A stretch of 64,000 bases of DNA from Staphylococcus pragensis (GCF_004785665.1 NZ_SRPJ01000004.1:40791-104790); one strand, 5' to 3'. Shown: positions 51,203-63,983, counted from the first letter of the stretch. Numbers and translations are program-made. The notes: generated by a model not told the origin, from the sequence alone.

Positions 51203-51846
51203 TTGCGTTCCGCCTCTGACATTTTAATATAATTGGGTACAAATGTATGGATATTTTCAGGTTCCGCTATCAATGAATACATTATAGCTGCACGCGGTAA
51301 ATTAGCCTGGATATCATCATTTAATTGTTCTGCTAACTTTTCAGCATCTGTTCCAATAAATAAATACGATTGCTGATGTTTGTTTAACCAGTCTAATAAT
51401 TCTTTAATTGAAATATATTGATCTTCTAAAATGGTTCTTAATTGTCCATCAACGTATTGATAAACACCCGTATAGACCGCTTCACGACGAGCATCAAACA
51501 CTGGTACTAATAAACGTTCTTGAGCTTTAGTTTCTTCTACTGTCGCTGCTAAAGCCTGTAATGAAGATACGCCATATAAGTCAGTATTTAAAGCATACGC
51601 TAATGTTTTAGCAGTAGTCACACCGATTCTAACACCTGTATAAGAACCAGGACCTTTAGCTACTACAATCGCATCTAATTCTTCTTTATTTAAATTCGCT
51701 TGTTCAAATAACGCTTTAATACCTGGCATCAATTGACTGGAGTGATCTTTATTACTTTCAACAGTCTGCTCTGCCAAAACTTGGTCATTAGCCATTAAAG
51801 CAATTGACATCGGACGATTAGACGTATCAATAAGTAGTGAATTCAC
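51175..51846 (-). CDS. tsaB: t6A complex subunit TsaB
   Basis: 223 residues, ASKHA-fold paralogue of TsaD that scaffolds the t6A complex. Starts MNSLLIDTSNRPMSIALM; KGPGSYTGVRIGVTTAK is the family motif. Lies between tsaE (20-base overlap) and rimI. Confidence 0.95.
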   Translation of the reverse strand: MNSLLIDTSNRPMSIALMANDQVLAEQTVESNKDHSSQLMPGIKALFEQANLNKEELDAIVVAKGPGSYTGVRIGVTTAKTLAYALNTDLYGVSSLQALAATVEETKAQERLLVPVFDARREAVYTGVYQYVDGQLRTILEDQYISIKELLDWLNKHQQSYLFIGTDAEKLAEQLNDDIQANLPRAAIMYSLIAEPENIHTFVPNYIKMSEAERNWLNQQNQN

Positions 51847-52288
51847 GTTCTACTTCCTCCTTAACTTTAGAATAGTGATCGCCTTTTGCAATCAATTCAA
51901 TCTCACGTTCTGTTTCACTCACAGTTTTAATATTAACAATTAACTGCGTAGCGGGTAATAAATCTTCGATAAATTGACTCCATTCAATCACGGTAATTGC
52001 TTCATCTTCAAAATATTCATTAAATCCTAAATCTTCATCAGAATCTTCAAGACGATAACAATCCATATGATGTAACTTTAGCGATTGACCTTTATACGAT
52101 TTGATAATATTAAAGGTAGGAGAATTAATATTTCGTTTTACGCCGAGATGTTTACCTATAAATTGTGTTAATGTTGTTTTACCTGCGCCTAAATCTCCAT
52201 TTAATAAAATTAAATCTCCTGATTCAAGATGTTTAACTAATATGCCAGCAAAACGATTCATGTCATCTAAATGTTTTATACTTATCAT
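51827..52288 (-). CDS. tsaE: t6A complex ATPase TsaE
   Basis: 153-residue P-loop ATPase. Walker A GDLGAGKTT (about residues 33-41), INSPTFNIIKSY, and HHMDCYRL, as in YjeE/TsaE. First gene of the t6A operon. The 120 bases upstream are AT-rich, shared with the divergent ilv-leu control region. Confidence 0.95.
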   Translation of the reverse strand: MISIKHLDDMNRFAGILVKHLESGDLILLNGDLGAGKTTLTQFIGKHLGVKRNINSPTFNIIKSYKGQSLKLHHMDCYRLEDSDEDLGFNEYFEDEAITVIEWSQFIEDLLPATQLIVNIKTVSETEREIELIAKGDHYSKVKEEVEREFTTY

Positions 52289-52446
52289 TTGCTTTGCTCT
52301 CTCCTATTTTGAAAATTCCTTCTACAAACATATTCATTATTTCTTACAATTAAAAAATTTAGCTATGTTGGTCTCAATTTTAACTTACTAATTGTAACAA
52401 ATTTTAGCGGAAATTTCTCTCTATTCAGTTGAAATACATATCTGTG

Positions 52447-52461
52447 AATTGTTAGAAAATT
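52447..52461 (+). promoter_or_regulatory. CodY box upstream of the ilv-leu operon
   Basis: AATTGTTAGAAAATT matches AATTTTCWGAAAATT at 13 of 15 positions, just upstream of the -35. A weaker copy, AATTTTAAAACAATT, lies near 52513. CodY-Ile/GTP repression is known for this operon in S. aureus. Confidence 0.7.
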
Positions 52462-52473
52462 CAAAAAAGAGTA

Positions 52474-52502
52474 TTGACTTAAAAAACGCATTGTAGTAAA
52501 TT
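52474..52502 (+). promoter_or_regulatory. Sigma-A promoter of ilv-leu
   Basis: TTGACT (52474-52479), a 17-base spacer, TAAATT (52497-52502). Predicted transcript start near 52509, 66 bases before the leader peptide. Confidence 0.75.
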
Positions 52503-52574
52503 TAATTTATCGAATTTTAAAACAATTCTAACAATTTAAATAACCGACCATTCACTAGAAAGGAGTATATTAAA

Positions 52575-52661
52575 ATGACTCAATTTAATACGCAACCACA
52601 CGCTGTAATACATAATTTAATTATTTTATTATACTCCGAAGGCTGGAACTTTAGTATTTAA
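52575..52661 (+). CDS. ilv-leu leader (attenuator) peptide
   Basis: 28 codons behind AAAGGAG. The middle reads AVIHNLIILLYS, rich in Leu/Ile/Val codons, the residues made by this operon. Stalling at these codons would control the hairpins downstream. A leucine-rich attenuator peptide at this place is described in S. aureus. Confidence 0.85.
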   Translation: MTQFNTQPHAVIHNLIILLYSEGWNFSI

Positions 52662-52677
52662 TAATATGCTAAAAGTT

Positions 52678-52738
52678 TAAGTCCTATTTCTCATTGAATG
52701 GGACTTATTAACGTCCCAATCACATTGGGGCGTTTTTT
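52678..52738 (+). promoter_or_regulatory. Attenuator hairpins of ilv-leu
   Basis: Three mutually exclusive stems: TAAGTCC with GGACTTA (52678-52707), TGGGAC with GTCCCA (52699-52718, antiterminator), and AACGTCCCAA with TTGGGGCGTT (52710-52730, then T7, terminator). The segment order 1:2, 2:3, 3:4 is that of a classic attenuator. Confidence 0.82.
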
Positions 52739-52776
52739 TATTTTTATAATTTACAACTTGACGGGGGGAATTTTTA

Positions 52777-54465
52777 ATGAGAAGCGACATGATAAAAAAA
52801 GGTGATCATCAAGCACCTGCTAGAAGTCTTTTACATGCTACGGGCGCACTCAAAAATCCAACAGATATGGACAAACCATTTGTAGCAATTTGTAATTCTT
52901 ATATCGATATTGTGCCAGGACATGTCCACTTGCGAGAATTAGCTGATATTGCCAAGGAAGCCATACGCGAGGCAGGAGCTATTCCATTTGAATTTAATAC
53001 AATCGGCGTTGATGATGGCATAGCTATGGGCCATATTGGTATGCGCTATTCACTTCCTTCACGAGAAATTATTGCGGATGCTGCTGAAACAGTTATTAAT
53101 GCACACTGGTTTGATGGCGTATTCTATATTCCAAATTGCGATAAAATCACACCGGGTATGATATTAGCTGCTGTTAGAACCAATGTACCAGCTATTTTTT
53201 GTTCAGGAGGACCGATGAAAGCTGGTCTTTCCGCTCAAGGTAAAGCACTTACTTTATCTTCAATGTTTGAAGCAGTCGGTGCTTTTAAAGAAGGTAGCAT
53301 TACTAAAGAAGAATTTCTAGATATGGAACAGAACGCCTGCCCTACTTGTGGTTCATGCGCAGGTATGTTTACCGCTAATTCAATGAACTGTTTAATGGAA
53401 GTTCTTGGTTTAGCTCTACCTTATAATGGCACAGCTTTGGCTGTTAGTGATCAACGACGTGAAATGATTCGCGAAGCTGCTTTTAAATTAGTAGAGAATA
53501 TTAAAAAGGATATCAAACCTCGAGATATTGTCACTAGAGAAGCAATTGATGATGCTTTCGCTTTAGACATGGCAATGGGTGGTTCAACAAATACTGTCTT
53601 ACATACATTAGCAATTGCTAATGAAGCTGGAATTGATTATGACCTAGAACGTATCAATGAAATTGCGAAACGTACCCCTTACTTATCCAAAATAGCACCA
53701 AGCTCTGCTTATTCAATGCATGATGTGCATGAAGCTGGAGGTTGCCCGGCTATTATTAATGAATTAATGAAAAAAGAAGGCACGTTACACCCTGATCGTA
53801 TTACAGTCACAGGCAAGACATTGAGAGAAAATAACGAAGGTAAAGAAATTAAAAACTTCGAAGTGATTCACCCACTTGATGCACCTTACGATAAAGAAGG
53901 CGGTCTATCCGTACTATTTGGTAATTTAGCGCCAAAAGGTGCAGTTATTAAGGTAGGTGGTGTAGATCCATCTATTAAAGTATTCACTGGCAAAGCCATT
54001 TGTTTTGATTCACATGATGCAGCTGTTGAAGCAATTGACAATAAAACAGTACGCGAAGGCCATGTCGTCGTTATTCGTTATGAAGGCCCTAAAGGTGGTC
54101 CAGGTATGCCAGAAATGTTAGCCCCTACTTCTTCAATCGTAGGTAGAGGTTTAGGTAAAGATGTAGCATTGATTACTGACGGACGTTTTTCAGGAGCTAC
54201 AAGAGGTATCGCTGTTGGACATATTTCTCCTGAAGCCGCTTCAGGTGGGCCAATAGGATTAATTAACGATGGCGATGAAATTACCATTGATTTAATACAT
54301 CGCACACTTAACGTTAATCAACCTGATGAAGTACTTGAGCAACGTAGACAAGTTTTACCCCCTTTTAAAGCGAAAGTTAAAACAGGTTATTTAGCGCGAT
54401 ACACTGCTTTGGTTACTAGCGCAAATACAGGTGGCATAATGCAAGTGCCTGAGAATCTTATTTAA
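52777..54465 (+). CDS. ilvD: Dihydroxy-acid dehydratase
   Basis: 562 residues. Fe-S enzyme of Ile/Val synthesis. Cys motifs: [33 protein letters not shown]-terminal [19 protein letters not shown]. First gene of ilvDBNC-leuABCD-ilvA; starts 39 bases after the attenuator terminator, with GGGGGG near the ATG. Confidence 0.98.
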   Translation: MRSDMIKKGDHQAPARSLLHATGALKNPTDMDKPFVAICNSYIDIVPGHVHLRELADIAKEAIREAGAIPFEFNTIGVDDGIAMGHIGMRYSLPSREIIADAAETVINAHWFDGVFYIPNCDKITPGMILAAVRTNVPAIFCSGGPMKAGLSAQGKALTLSSMFEAVGAFKEGSITKEEFLDMEQNACPTCGSCAGMFTANSMNCLMEVLGLALPYNGTALAVSDQRREMIREAAFKLVENIKKDIKPRDIVTREAIDDAFALDMAMGGSTNTVLHTLAIANEAGIDYDLERINEIAKRTPYLSKIAPSSAYSMHDVHEAGGCPAIINELMKKEGTLHPDRITVTGKTLRENNEGKEIKNFEVIHPLDAPYDKEGGLSVLFGNLAPKGAVIKVGGVDPSIKVFTGKAICFDSHDAAVEAIDNKTVREGHVVVIRYEGPKGGPGMPEMLAPTSSIVGRGLGKDVALITDGRFSGATRGIAVGHISPEAASGGPIGLINDGDEITIDLIHRTLNVNQPDEVLEQRRQVLPPFKAKVKTGYLARYTALVTSANTGGIMQVPENLI

Positions 54466-54483
54466 TATTAAGGAGTGTTAGCA

Positions 54484-56205
54484 ATGACGAATAAAAAGGA
54501 AAGTAACGTAATCGAATCTCATCCGAATGAACCCCTTTCTGGTTCAGAATTACTAGTTGAATCATTATTACATGAAAGCGTAGATTTCATCTTTGGCTAT
54601 CCAGGAGGTGCCGTATTACCCCTATACGACACATTTTATGATGGCAAGATTAAACATATTTTAGCGCGTCACGAACAAGGTGCTACACATGCTGCTGAAG
54701 GATACGCTCGTGTTTCCGGTAAAACAGGCGTCGTGGTCGTTACTAGTGGTCCAGGTGCAACAAACGCTATCACTGGTATTACTGATGCTTATAGTGATTC
54801 ACTACCCCTTGTAGTATTTACTGGTCAAGTAGCAACATCAGGTATTGGTAAAGATGCTTTCCAAGAAGCAGATTTACTTTCAATGACTACACCAATTACT
54901 AAAGCTAATTACCAAGTAAAACATGTGGATGATATTCCAAGAATTGTCCACGAAGCATTTTATGTTGCTAACTCGGGACGTAAAGGACCTGTAGTCATTG
55001 ATTTTCCTAAAGACATGGGTGTGTTAACATCTTCTGCTCCCCTTGAAAATGAAGTTCATTTACCTGCATATAAAGTTGTAGAAGAACCTAATAGAGCCGA
55101 TATTCAGCAATTAAGCGAGTATTTATCTAAAGCTAAAAAACCACTTATTTTAGCTGGAGCAGGTATCAATCATTCAAAATCGAATAGCTTGTTAACAGCG
55201 TTTGCCACTCAACATCAAATACCCGTAGCCACTACATTATTAGGCTTAGGTGCTATACCTTATGAGAATCCTCTCTTCTTAGGTATGGGCGGTATGCATG
55301 GATCATATGCGAGTAATATGGCATTGACTGAATGTGATTTACTCATTAACTTAGGTAGTCGTTTTGATGACCGTTTAGCAAGTAATCCTAATGAATTTGC
55401 CCCAAATGCGACAGTTGTACATGTAGACATTGATGAATCAGAAATCAATAAAGTTATTTCAACTGATTTAGGCATCGTTGCTGATTGTAAGAAAGTGCTC
55501 GAAGCGTTAGCGCAGACCTTTTCAAATACAGTAGAACACTCTGAGTGGGTTAAACATTGTTTAGCGAATAAAGATAAACATCCATTTAAATATCAACCAG
55601 CCGACGAAACGTTCTGTAGACCTCAAGAAGCCATTGAATATATCGGCAAGATTACTCATGGCGATGCAATTGTAACGACTGATGTAGGTCAACATCAAAT
55701 GTGGGCAGCTCAATTCTATCCATTCAAAAACTATGGCCAATGGGTTACGAGTGGTGGTTTAGGTACGATGGGCTTTGGTATCCCTTCTGCAGTCGGAGCA
55801 CAATTAGCTGCGCCAGATAAGACAGTCATTTGTTTCGTCGGTGACGGTGGTTTCCAAATGACTAACCAAGAAATTGCTTTATTACCTGAATACAACCTTA
55901 ATGTAAAAATCGTCCTTATTAATAATGGAACGTTAGGCATGGTTAAACAATGGCAAGATAAATTCTTTAATAAACGTTTTTCTCATTCCGTATTTAATGA
56001 CCAACCTGATTTTATGAAAATGGCTGAAGCATACGGTATCAAAGGTTTCTTAATTGATAATCCTAAACATTTACACGCAACATTGGACGAAGCTTTTACA
56101 TACGAAGGACCTGCATTAATTGAAGTTAGAGTATCCCCTGTTGAACCAGTTAATCCTATGATTCCTAGTGGTAAAGCGAATCATGAAATGGAGGGTCTAG
56201 AATGA
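54484..56205 (+). CDS. ilvB: Acetolactate synthase large subunit
   Basis: 573 residues; ATG at 54484 is 8 bases after AAGGAG, so the GTG at 54475 is rejected. ThDP-dependent condensation of pyruvate. Catalytic Glu in RHEQGATHAAEGYARVSG; ThDP/Mg motif GDGGFQMTNQEIALL followed by NNGTLGMV. The stop overlaps the small subunit by 4 bases. Confidence 0.97.
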   Translation: MTNKKESNVIESHPNEPLSGSELLVESLLHESVDFIFGYPGGAVLPLYDTFYDGKIKHILARHEQGATHAAEGYARVSGKTGVVVVTSGPGATNAITGITDAYSDSLPLVVFTGQVATSGIGKDAFQEADLLSMTTPITKANYQVKHVDDIPRIVHEAFYVANSGRKGPVVIDFPKDMGVLTSSAPLENEVHLPAYKVVEEPNRADIQQLSEYLSKAKKPLILAGAGINHSKSNSLLTAFATQHQIPVATTLLGLGAIPYENPLFLGMGGMHGSYASNMALTECDLLINLGSRFDDRLASNPNEFAPNATVVHVDIDESEINKVISTDLGIVADCKKVLEALAQTFSNTVEHSEWVKHCLANKDKHPFKYQPADETFCRPQEAIEYIGKITHGDAIVTTDVGQHQMWAAQFYPFKNYGQWVTSGGLGTMGFGIPSAVGAQLAAPDKTVICFVGDGGFQMTNQEIALLPEYNLNVKIVLINNGTLGMVKQWQDKFFNKRFSHSVFNDQPDFMKMAEAYGIKGFLIDNPKHLHATLDEAFTYEGPALIEVRVSPVEPVNPMIPSGKANHEMEGLE

Positions 56206-56441
56206 AAAGAACGTTACATTTAAAAGTTACAGATCAAGTGAGTACGTTAAATCGAATTACAAGTGCTTTTGTAAGGTTACAATATAATATTAGTGAATTA
56301 ATCGTTAAACCTTCTTCAGAGGAAGGCATTTCAGATATGTTAATCACCGCAAATATTGAAGATGAAGCTATACTTAAAATTTTAATTGCAAAGTTAAATA
56401 AACAAATTAGCGTCATCGATATTGAAGAAGTTAAAGCTTAA
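56202..56441 (+). CDS. ilvN: Acetolactate synthase small (regulatory) subunit
   Basis: 79 residues, a lone ACT domain (MKRTLHLKVTDQVSTLNRIT...) that gives valine feedback. Only the ACT part remains, as in other staphylococci. Overlaps ilvB by 4 bases. About 145 bases to the ilvC start. Confidence 0.92.
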   Translation: MKRTLHLKVTDQVSTLNRITSAFVRLQYNISELIVKPSSEEGISDMLITANIEDEAILKILIAKLNKQISVIDIEEVKA

Positions 56442-56533
56442 TATTTATATTTAATGAAATGATGCGCTAGCATTTACAAATAATTTAATAACATAATGCC
56501 TATCATCAATAATTGTAGATAATTTGTATCTAT

Positions 56534-57591
<1,058 letters not shown>

Positions 57592-57611
57592 ATAACAAGG
57601 AGATGTTAAAA

Positions 57612-59147
57612 ATGGAAAGCCATATTCAAATTTTTGATACTACATTAAGAGATGGAGAACAAACACCTGGTGTTAACTTTTCTTTTGATGAACGTTTAAA
57701 GATAGCTAAACAGCTTGAAAAATGGGGTGTAGATGTACTTGAAGCAGGATTTCCCGCTTCGAGTACAGGAAGCTTCAAGTCTGTTCAAGCCATTTCAAAA
57801 GCTTTGACTACTACTGCCGTATGTGGATTGGCACGTTGTAAAAAATCTGATATTGACGCAGTATACGAAGCAACTAAAGATGCAGTCAAACCAGTAGTGC
57901 ACGTATTTATAGCAACCTCCCCTATTCACTTAAAACACAAACTGAAAATGACACAAGAAGAAGTGCTTGCATCTATCAAAGAACACGTAACTTATGCTAA
58001 GCAATTCTTTGATGTGGTTCAATTCTCACCTGAAGATGCATCTAGAACAGACATGGCATTTCTCATTCAATCTGTGCAAACTGCAGTTGATGCTGGAGCA
58101 AGTATAATCAACATTCCAGATACTGTTGGATATAGCTATCCTACTGAATATGGTCAAATTTTTAAATCTTTAATTGAAAATGTTAAATCAGAACATAACG
58201 TAGTTTATAGTGCACATTGTCATGATGATTTAGGTATGGCAGTTGCGAATAGTTTAGCTGCTATTGAAAATGGCGCTAAACGTATTGAAGGTACTGTGAA
58301 TGGTATTGGTGAACGTGCAGGTAATACAGCACTTGAGGAATTGGCATTAGCATTATATGTTCGTCGCGATCATTACGGCATTGAATCAAACTTAGTCCTT
58401 TCTGAAACTAAAAACACTTCTGACCTTATTTCTAGATATGCAGGAATTCGTGTTCCTAGAAATAAAGCTATCGTTGGACAAAATGCATTTAGTCATGAGT
58501 CAGGTATTCATCAAGATGGCGTGCTTAAAAATCCTGAAACGTATGAAATTATGACGCCTCAATTAGTCGGTATTCGTCAAAACGAATTACCATTAGGCAA
58601 ACTTTCAGGGAAACATGCCTTTGCGGAAAAACTTAAAACACTAGGCTATGATATTAGTCCTGATGAACAAGTAGAGTTATTTAAACAATTTAAAGCAGTA
58701 GCCGATAAGAAAAAATCAGTTTCAGATAAAGATATTCATGCAATTATTCAAGGTTCTGAACATGAGCAGAATGCTATTTATCAACTTGAAACATTACAAC
58801 TTCAATTTGTATCTAATGGCCTACAAAGTGCTGTCGTTGTTATTAAAGATAAACATGGTCATTTACATCAAGATTCAAGTATTGGCACAGGTTCAATCGT
58901 TGCTATTTACAATGCTGTTGACCGCATTTTCCAAAAAGAAAGTAAACTGATCGATTATCGTATTGAATCTGTTACAGAAGGTACGGATGCTCAAGCGGAA
59001 GTTCGCGTTGAACTTGTTATTGAAGGTCAACCAGTAAATGGTATTGGTATCGATCATGACGTTTTACAAGCCTCATGTAAAGCTTATGTGGAAGCTCACG
59101 CTAAATATGTAGCTGAAACTACTGAGAAGGAAGGTAATAAGTCATGA
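57612..59147 (+). CDS. leuA: 2-isopropylmalate synthase
   Basis: 511 residues; ATG at 57612 is 9 bases after AAGGAG. First step of leucine synthesis. [13 protein letters not shown] metal/substrate motif, [18 protein letters not shown], and [19 protein letters not shown] [10 protein letters not shown]-terminal regulatory domain. The stop overlaps leuB by 4 bases. Confidence 0.98.
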   Translation: MESHIQIFDTTLRDGEQTPGVNFSFDERLKIAKQLEKWGVDVLEAGFPASSTGSFKSVQAISKALTTTAVCGLARCKKSDIDAVYEATKDAVKPVVHVFIATSPIHLKHKLKMTQEEVLASIKEHVTYAKQFFDVVQFSPEDASRTDMAFLIQSVQTAVDAGASIINIPDTVGYSYPTEYGQIFKSLIENVKSEHNVVYSAHCHDDLGMAVANSLAAIENGAKRIEGTVNGIGERAGNTALEELALALYVRRDHYGIESNLVLSETKNTSDLISRYAGIRVPRNKAIVGQNAFSHESGIHQDGVLKNPETYEIMTPQLVGIRQNELPLGKLSGKHAFAEKLKTLGYDISPDEQVELFKQFKAVADKKKSVSDKDIHAIIQGSEHEQNAIYQLETLQLQFVSNGLQSAVVVIKDKHGHLHQDSSIGTGSIVAIYNAVDRIFQKESKLIDYRIESVTEGTDAQAEVRVELVIEGQPVNGIGIDHDVLQASCKAYVEAHAKYVAETTEKEGNKS

Positions 59148-60187
59148 CGTATTCTATTGTTGCTTTACCAGGTGATGGTATTGGGCCAGAAATTTTAAGC
59201 GGAAGTTTAGAACTATTGAAATTAATTAGTAAGAAATATCATTTCACTTATACTTTAGAAAATTATGATTTTGGAGGAGCTGCCATTGATTCACATGGCA
59301 CTCCCCTTCCTCATGATACGCTAGTTGCTTGTGAAAAAGCTGATGCAATTTTGTTAGGTGCTGTAGGCGGACCTAAATGGACTGACCCTAACAATCGTCC
59401 TGAACAAGGTTTATTAAAGTTACGTAAGTCTCTAGGATTATTTGCGAATATCCGCCCTACTAAAGTTACAGAAGGTACGACACCATTTTCTCCTTTAAAA
59501 GAAGAACGCGTTAAAGGTACTGATTTAGTCATCGTACGCGAATTAACAAGCGGTATTTATTTCGGTGAACCAAGACATATTAACGAACATGAAGCACTTG
59601 ATTCCTTAACCTATACGAAACAAGAAGTAGAACGCATTGCTAGAGTTGCATTTGAATTAGCTTCTCATCGCAAAAAGAAAGTAACTTCAGTAGATAAAGA
59701 AAATGTACTGGCTTCAAGTAAGCTTTGGCGTCAAACAGTAATTGAAGTTAGCAAGGATTATCCTGAAGTTGAACTTAATCATTTACTTGTCGATGCGTGT
59801 AGTATGCACTTAATCACAAACCCATCTCAATTTGATGTAATTGTGACTGAAAATTTATTTGGAGATATTTTAAGCGATGAAGCTTCAGTTATACCAGGGT
59901 CTTTAGGTCTGTCTCCTTCAGCTAGTTTTAGTTTAGAAGGTCCAAGATTATACGAACCTATTCATGGTTCAGCCCCAGATATTGCAAATCAAAATATTGC
60001 TAATCCTGTTGGTATGATACTCTCTTTAGCAATGTGTCTTAGAGAAAGTTTAAATCAAGAAAAAGCCGCTACCGAATTAGAAGACTATGTGTATACATTA
60101 ATTAAAGAAGGTAGAACGACACCTGATTTAGGTGGTCATTATAAAACATCTGATATTTTTAATTTTTTAAAAGAAAAATATAACTAA
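59144..60187 (+). CDS. leuB: 3-isopropylmalate dehydrogenase
   Basis: 347 residues. NAD-dependent oxidative decarboxylation. [15 protein letters not shown] substrate arginine region, [37 protein letters not shown] and [12 protein letters not shown] are the IMDH/IDH family signatures. Confidence 0.98.
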   Translation: MTYSIVALPGDGIGPEILSGSLELLKLISKKYHFTYTLENYDFGGAAIDSHGTPLPHDTLVACEKADAILLGAVGGPKWTDPNNRPEQGLLKLRKSLGLFANIRPTKVTEGTTPFSPLKEERVKGTDLVIVRELTSGIYFGEPRHINEHEALDSLTYTKQEVERIARVAFELASHRKKKVTSVDKENVLASSKLWRQTVIEVSKDYPEVELNHLLVDACSMHLITNPSQFDVIVTENLFGDILSDEASVIPGSLGLSPSASFSLEGPRLYEPIHGSAPDIANQNIANPVGMILSLAMCLRESLNQEKAATELEDYVYTLIKEGRTTPDLGGHYKTSDIFNFLKEKYN

Positions 60188-60205
60188 AAGGAGGAGTACT
60201 TAAAT

Positions 60206-61576
60206 ATGGGACAAACACTATTTGACAAAGTTTGGGATAAGCACGTCTTAACTGGTAAAGAAGGCGAACCTCAACTCTTATATATCGATTTGCATCTTAT
60301 ACATGAAGTAACTTCTCCTCAAGCATTTGAAGGTTTAAGATTACAAAATCGTCAATTAAGACGCCCTGATTTAACGTTTGCAACGCTTGATCACAATGTA
60401 CCCACTATTGATATTTTTAATATTAAAGATGAAATTGCTAATAAACAAATTACTACTCTTCAAAAAAATGCTAAAGATTTTGGTGTTCACATCTTTGACA
60501 TGGGCTCTGATGAACAAGGTATCGTTCATATGGTGGGACCAGAAACTGGTTTAACACAACCTGGAAAGACGATTGTATGTGGTGATTCTCATACTGCCAC
60601 ACATGGTGCATTTGGAGCTATTGCCTTTGGTATTGGGACAAGTGAAGTTGAACATGTCTTTGCTACTCAAACGCTATGGCAAACGAAACCTAAGAATTTG
60701 AAGATAGACATTAATGGCACACTACCCTCTGGTGTTTATGCAAAGGATATTATTTTATATCTAATTAGCAAGTATGGTGTCGACTTTGGAACTGGATATG
60801 CATTGGAATTTACTGGTGAAACGATTAAGTCACTATCTATGGAAGCAAGAATGACGATTTGTAATATGGCTATCGAGGGTGGCGCAAAATATGGACTTAT
60901 GCAACCTGATGATATTACTTTCGAATATGTTAAAGGACGTCCATATGCTCAAAACTTTGAGAATAGTATAGATGAATGGCGTACACTTTATACTGATGAC
61001 GATGCGCATTTTGATAAAGTGATTGAATTAGACGTCAGCAATTTAGAACCACAAGTCACTTGGGGAACTAATCCAGAAATGGGTGTAGGTTTCGATACTC
61101 CTTTTCCAGAAATAAAAAATATTAATGATGAACGTGCATATCAATATATGGGTCTATCCCCTGGTCAAAAGGCAGAAGATATAGATTTAGGATATGTCTT
61201 CTTAGGATCTTGTACGAATGCCAGATTATCTGATTTGATTGAAGCTAGTAAGATTGTTAAAGGTAAGCAAGTACATCCTAAAATTACAGCTATCGTTGTC
61301 CCTGGATCTCGCACTGTCAAAAAAGAAGCAGAGGCTATGGGCTTAGATACAATCTTTAAAGAAGCTGGATTTGAATGGAGAGAACCAGGTTGCTCAATGT
61401 GTCTAGGCATGAATCCAGACCAAGTTCCTGAAGGTGTACATTGTGCGTCTACAAGCAATCGTAACTTTGAAGGTAGACAAGGTAAAGGCGCAAGAACACA
61501 TCTTGTATCTCCAGCAATGGCTGCAGCTGCTGCGATTAATGGGAAATTTGTAGATGTTCGAAAGGTGGTTGTTTAA
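60206..61576 (+). CDS. leuC: 3-isopropylmalate dehydratase large subunit
   Basis: 456 residues, aconitase superfamily. Fe-S Cys in [11 protein letters not shown] (about residue 336), [11 protein letters not shown] (about 397 and 400), and [27 protein letters not shown] precedes the ATG. Works with LeuD. Confidence 0.98.
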   Translation: MGQTLFDKVWDKHVLTGKEGEPQLLYIDLHLIHEVTSPQAFEGLRLQNRQLRRPDLTFATLDHNVPTIDIFNIKDEIANKQITTLQKNAKDFGVHIFDMGSDEQGIVHMVGPETGLTQPGKTIVCGDSHTATHGAFGAIAFGIGTSEVEHVFATQTLWQTKPKNLKIDINGTLPSGVYAKDIILYLISKYGVDFGTGYALEFTGETIKSLSMEARMTICNMAIEGGAKYGLMQPDDITFEYVKGRPYAQNFENSIDEWRTLYTDDDAHFDKVIELDVSNLEPQVTWGTNPEMGVGFDTPFPEIKNINDERAYQYMGLSPGQKAEDIDLGYVFLGSCTNARLSDLIEASKIVKGKQVHPKITAIVVPGSRTVKKEAEAMGLDTIFKEAGFEWREPGCSMCLGMNPDQVPEGVHCASTSNRNFEGRQGKGARTHLVSPAMAAAAAINGKFVDVRKVVV

Positions 61577-61578
61577 TT

Positions 61579-62154
61579 ATGGAAATGCAACCTATTACGA
61601 CTTATACAGGTAAAATAGTTCCTTTATTTAATGATAATATCGATACCGATCAAATCATACCTAAAGTACATCTAAAGAGAATTACTAAAACTGGATTTGG
61701 ACCTTTCGCCTTTGACGAGTGGCGTTACTTACCTGATGGTTCTGATAATCCAGATTTTAATCCTAATAAACCTGAATATAAAGGTGCTTCTATATTAATT
61801 ACAGGTGACAACTTTGGTTGTGGTTCTAGTCGTGAGCATGCTGCATGGGCATTAAAAGATTATGGCTTTAATATCATTATTGCCGGAGGATTTAGCGATA
61901 TCTTTTATATGAATTGTACTAAAAATGGTATGTTACCGATTGTCCTTGATAAAGATGTTAGAGATTATTTAGCAACTCATACTGAAATTACAATAGACCT
62001 CCCTAATCAAACAGTTTCAACGCAAGAAAAGTCATTTCACTTTGATATTGATGAAACTTGGAAGAATAAATTGGTCAATGGTTTAGATGATATTGCTATT
62101 ACGCTTCAATATGAAGATTTAATAGAAAAATATGAAAAACAAAGTAAGGGTTGA
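61579..62154 (+). CDS. leuD: 3-isopropylmalate dehydratase small subunit
   Basis: 191 residues, swivel domain. [38 protein letters not shown]. Starts 2 bases after the leuC stop; the ATG at 61585 is an alternative. Confidence 0.97.
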   Translation: MEMQPITTYTGKIVPLFNDNIDTDQIIPKVHLKRITKTGFGPFAFDEWRYLPDGSDNPDFNPNKPEYKGASILITGDNFGCGSSREHAAWALKDYGFNIIIAGGFSDIFYMNCTKNGMLPIVLDKDVRDYLATHTEITIDLPNQTVSTQEKSFHFDIDETWKNKLVNGLDDIAITLQYEDLIEKYEKQSKG

Positions 62155-62160
62155 TAGAAT

Positions 62161-63429
62161 ATGACATTAAAGACGACAGTGACATCAAAAGATATAGATG
62201 AAGCTTATTTACGTATTAAAAATATTGTTAAAGAAACGCCTTTACAATATGACCACTATCTTTCTCAAAAATATGATTGTAACGTCTATTTAAAAAGAGA
62301 AGATTTACAGTGGGTTCGTTCTTTTAAATTACGAGGTGCGTATAATGCCATTTCTATACTAGATCATAAAGCTCAAGCAAAAGGTATCACTTGTGCTAGT
62401 GCAGGCAATCATGCACAAGGGGTAGCTTATACTGCCAAAGCATTAGGATTAAATGCAGTTATCTTCATGCCAGTCACTACTCCACTCCAAAAGGTAAATC
62501 AAGTAAAGTTTTTTGGAGCTGAAAATGTCGAGATAGTACTTACTGGAGATACTTTTGATGATTGTCTTAAAGAAGCATTACAATATACTGAATTACATCA
62601 AATGACTTTTATAGATCCATTCAATAACATCCATACTATTGCAGGCCAAGGCACATTAGCTAAAGAAATTTTAGAACAATCTAAAGAAGATGATATTGTA
62701 TTTGATTATTTATTTGCTGCTATTGGCGGGGGCGGATTAATTTCAGGAATAAGTACTTATATGGATGATTTCAGCCCTCATACTCAAATCATTGGGGTAG
62801 AACCTACAGGAGCAAGTAGTATGTATGAATCTGTAGTTGTTAACAATAAAATTGTCACTTTGGAGCATATTGATAAGTTTGTCGATGGTGCTTCAGTGGC
62901 TCGCGTTGGTGACATCACATTTGAAATTGCTAAACAGCATGTCGATGATTATGTCCAAATCGATGAAGGCGCTGTGTGTTCAACTATTCTTGATATGTAT
63001 TCGAAACAAGCGATTGTAGCTGAACCAGCTGGTGCTTTAAGCGTTTCTGCTTTAGAAGCTTATAAGGATAAGATTAAAAGAAAAAACGTGGTATGTATTG
63101 TAAGTGGAGGCAACAATGATATTAATCGTATGAAAGAAATTGAAGAACGTTCATTGTTATATGAAGAAATGAAACATTACTTTATCCTAAACTTTCCACA
63201 ACGTCCTGGCGCGCTTAAAGAGTTTGTGAATGAGGTGCTAGGGCCACAAGATGATATTACTAAGTTTGAATATCTGAAAAAATCATCTCAAAATACTGGT
63301 ACAGTTATTATTGGCATTCAACTTAAGAATCATGATGATCTTAATCAATTAAAAACAAATGTGCATGATTTCGATCCTTCGAATATTTATATCAATGAAA
63401 ATAAAATGTTATATTCATTGTTGATTTAA
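62161..63429 (+). CDS. ilvA: Threonine dehydratase (biosynthetic)
   Basis: 422 residues, fold type II PLP enzyme making 2-oxobutanoate. PLP Lys in [10 protein letters not shown] (about residue 57), phosphate loop GGGGLISG. Only one C-terminal ACT-like domain ([17 protein letters not shown]), the short IlvA form. Last gene of the operon. Confidence 0.96.
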   Translation: MTLKTTVTSKDIDEAYLRIKNIVKETPLQYDHYLSQKYDCNVYLKREDLQWVRSFKLRGAYNAISILDHKAQAKGITCASAGNHAQGVAYTAKALGLNAVIFMPVTTPLQKVNQVKFFGAENVEIVLTGDTFDDCLKEALQYTELHQMTFIDPFNNIHTIAGQGTLAKEILEQSKEDDIVFDYLFAAIGGGGLISGISTYMDDFSPHTQIIGVEPTGASSMYESVVVNNKIVTLEHIDKFVDGASVARVGDITFEIAKQHVDDYVQIDEGAVCSTILDMYSKQAIVAEPAGALSVSALEAYKDKIKRKNVVCIVSGGNNDINRMKEIEERSLLYEEMKHYFILNFPQRPGALKEFVNEVLGPQDDITKFEYLKKSSQNTGTVIIGIQLKNHDDLNQLKTNVHDFDPSNIYINENKMLYSLLI

Positions 63430-63510
63430 GAGCAAAGTTAAATAGAAGTGTGCTAAGGTAGATATTCACTCGTTTAAGTTGTTGCGCTTTCCAGGGGTGC
63501 TGTCTCTAAA

Positions 63511-63574
63511 GTAGTTCTTAAATGGATTACCATATCCATTTTAGAACTACTTACCTAAGTGCTATAGCACTTAG
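63511..63574. repeat. Inverted repeat and palindrome downstream of ilvA
   Basis: Part of the 440-base non-coding spacer 63430-63868. GTAGTTCTTAAATGGAT / ATCCATTTTAGAACTAC (63511-63550, one mismatch) is followed by the perfect palindrome CTAAGTGCTATAGCACTTAG (63555-63574). TTAGAACTACTTAC recurs at 63541 and 63632. No gene is seen; may be the 3' untranslated part or a small RNA. Confidence 0.65.
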
Positions 63575-63722
63575 ATTCAATTAAAATACTGCTCCCCTAG
63601 GAGTCTTCACAACTACACTTCGTAATCTATCTTAGAACTACTTACACAAGTGTTAAAGAAGCTGTGTTCATTTTTCTTTATAGAACACTTTTTATAATCA
63701 TAACAACTCTTTTATTTTATTA

Positions 63723-63758
63723 GACAGTGTGGTAGTTTCGCTACTTCACTGTCTTTTT
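63723..63758 (+). terminator. Terminator 300 bases downstream of ilvA
   Basis: GACAGTG..GTAG / CTAC..CACTGTC stem with T5 on the plus strand. Closes ilv-leu read-through or an unannotated small RNA in 63430-63750. Confidence 0.75.
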
Positions 63759-63813
63759 CTATTTTAAGATTACTATTTTCTCTTACTATGATATTTATTT
63801 AATTTTAGATATT

Positions 63814-63835
63814 AAAAAAGAGACCTTACGGTCTC
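63814..63835 (-). terminator. rRNA operon terminator
   Basis: GAGACCGTAAGGTCTC hairpin followed by T6 on the minus strand, 34 bases after the 5S gene. Confidence 0.9.
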
Positions 63836-63868
63836 GATATCGGCTCATCGCATCCATACGATTTAATT

Positions 63869-63983
63869 GCCTAGCAACGTCCTACTCTAGCGGAACGTAA
63901 ATCCAACTACCATCGGCGCTAAGGAGCTTAACTTCTGTGTTCGGCATGGGAACAGGTGTGACCTCCTTGCCATTGTCACCAGA
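63869..63983 (-). rRNA. rrf: 5S ribosomal RNA
   Basis: About 115 bases read on the minus strand. Conserved staphylococcal 5S blocks are visible: TCTGGTGACA at the 5' end, CCATGCCGAACACAGAAG, TAGCGCCGATGGTAG and GGCCT-pairing 3' end (GTTGCTAGGC). The rest of the rrn operon (23S, 16S) would lie past the right edge. Confidence 0.96.
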
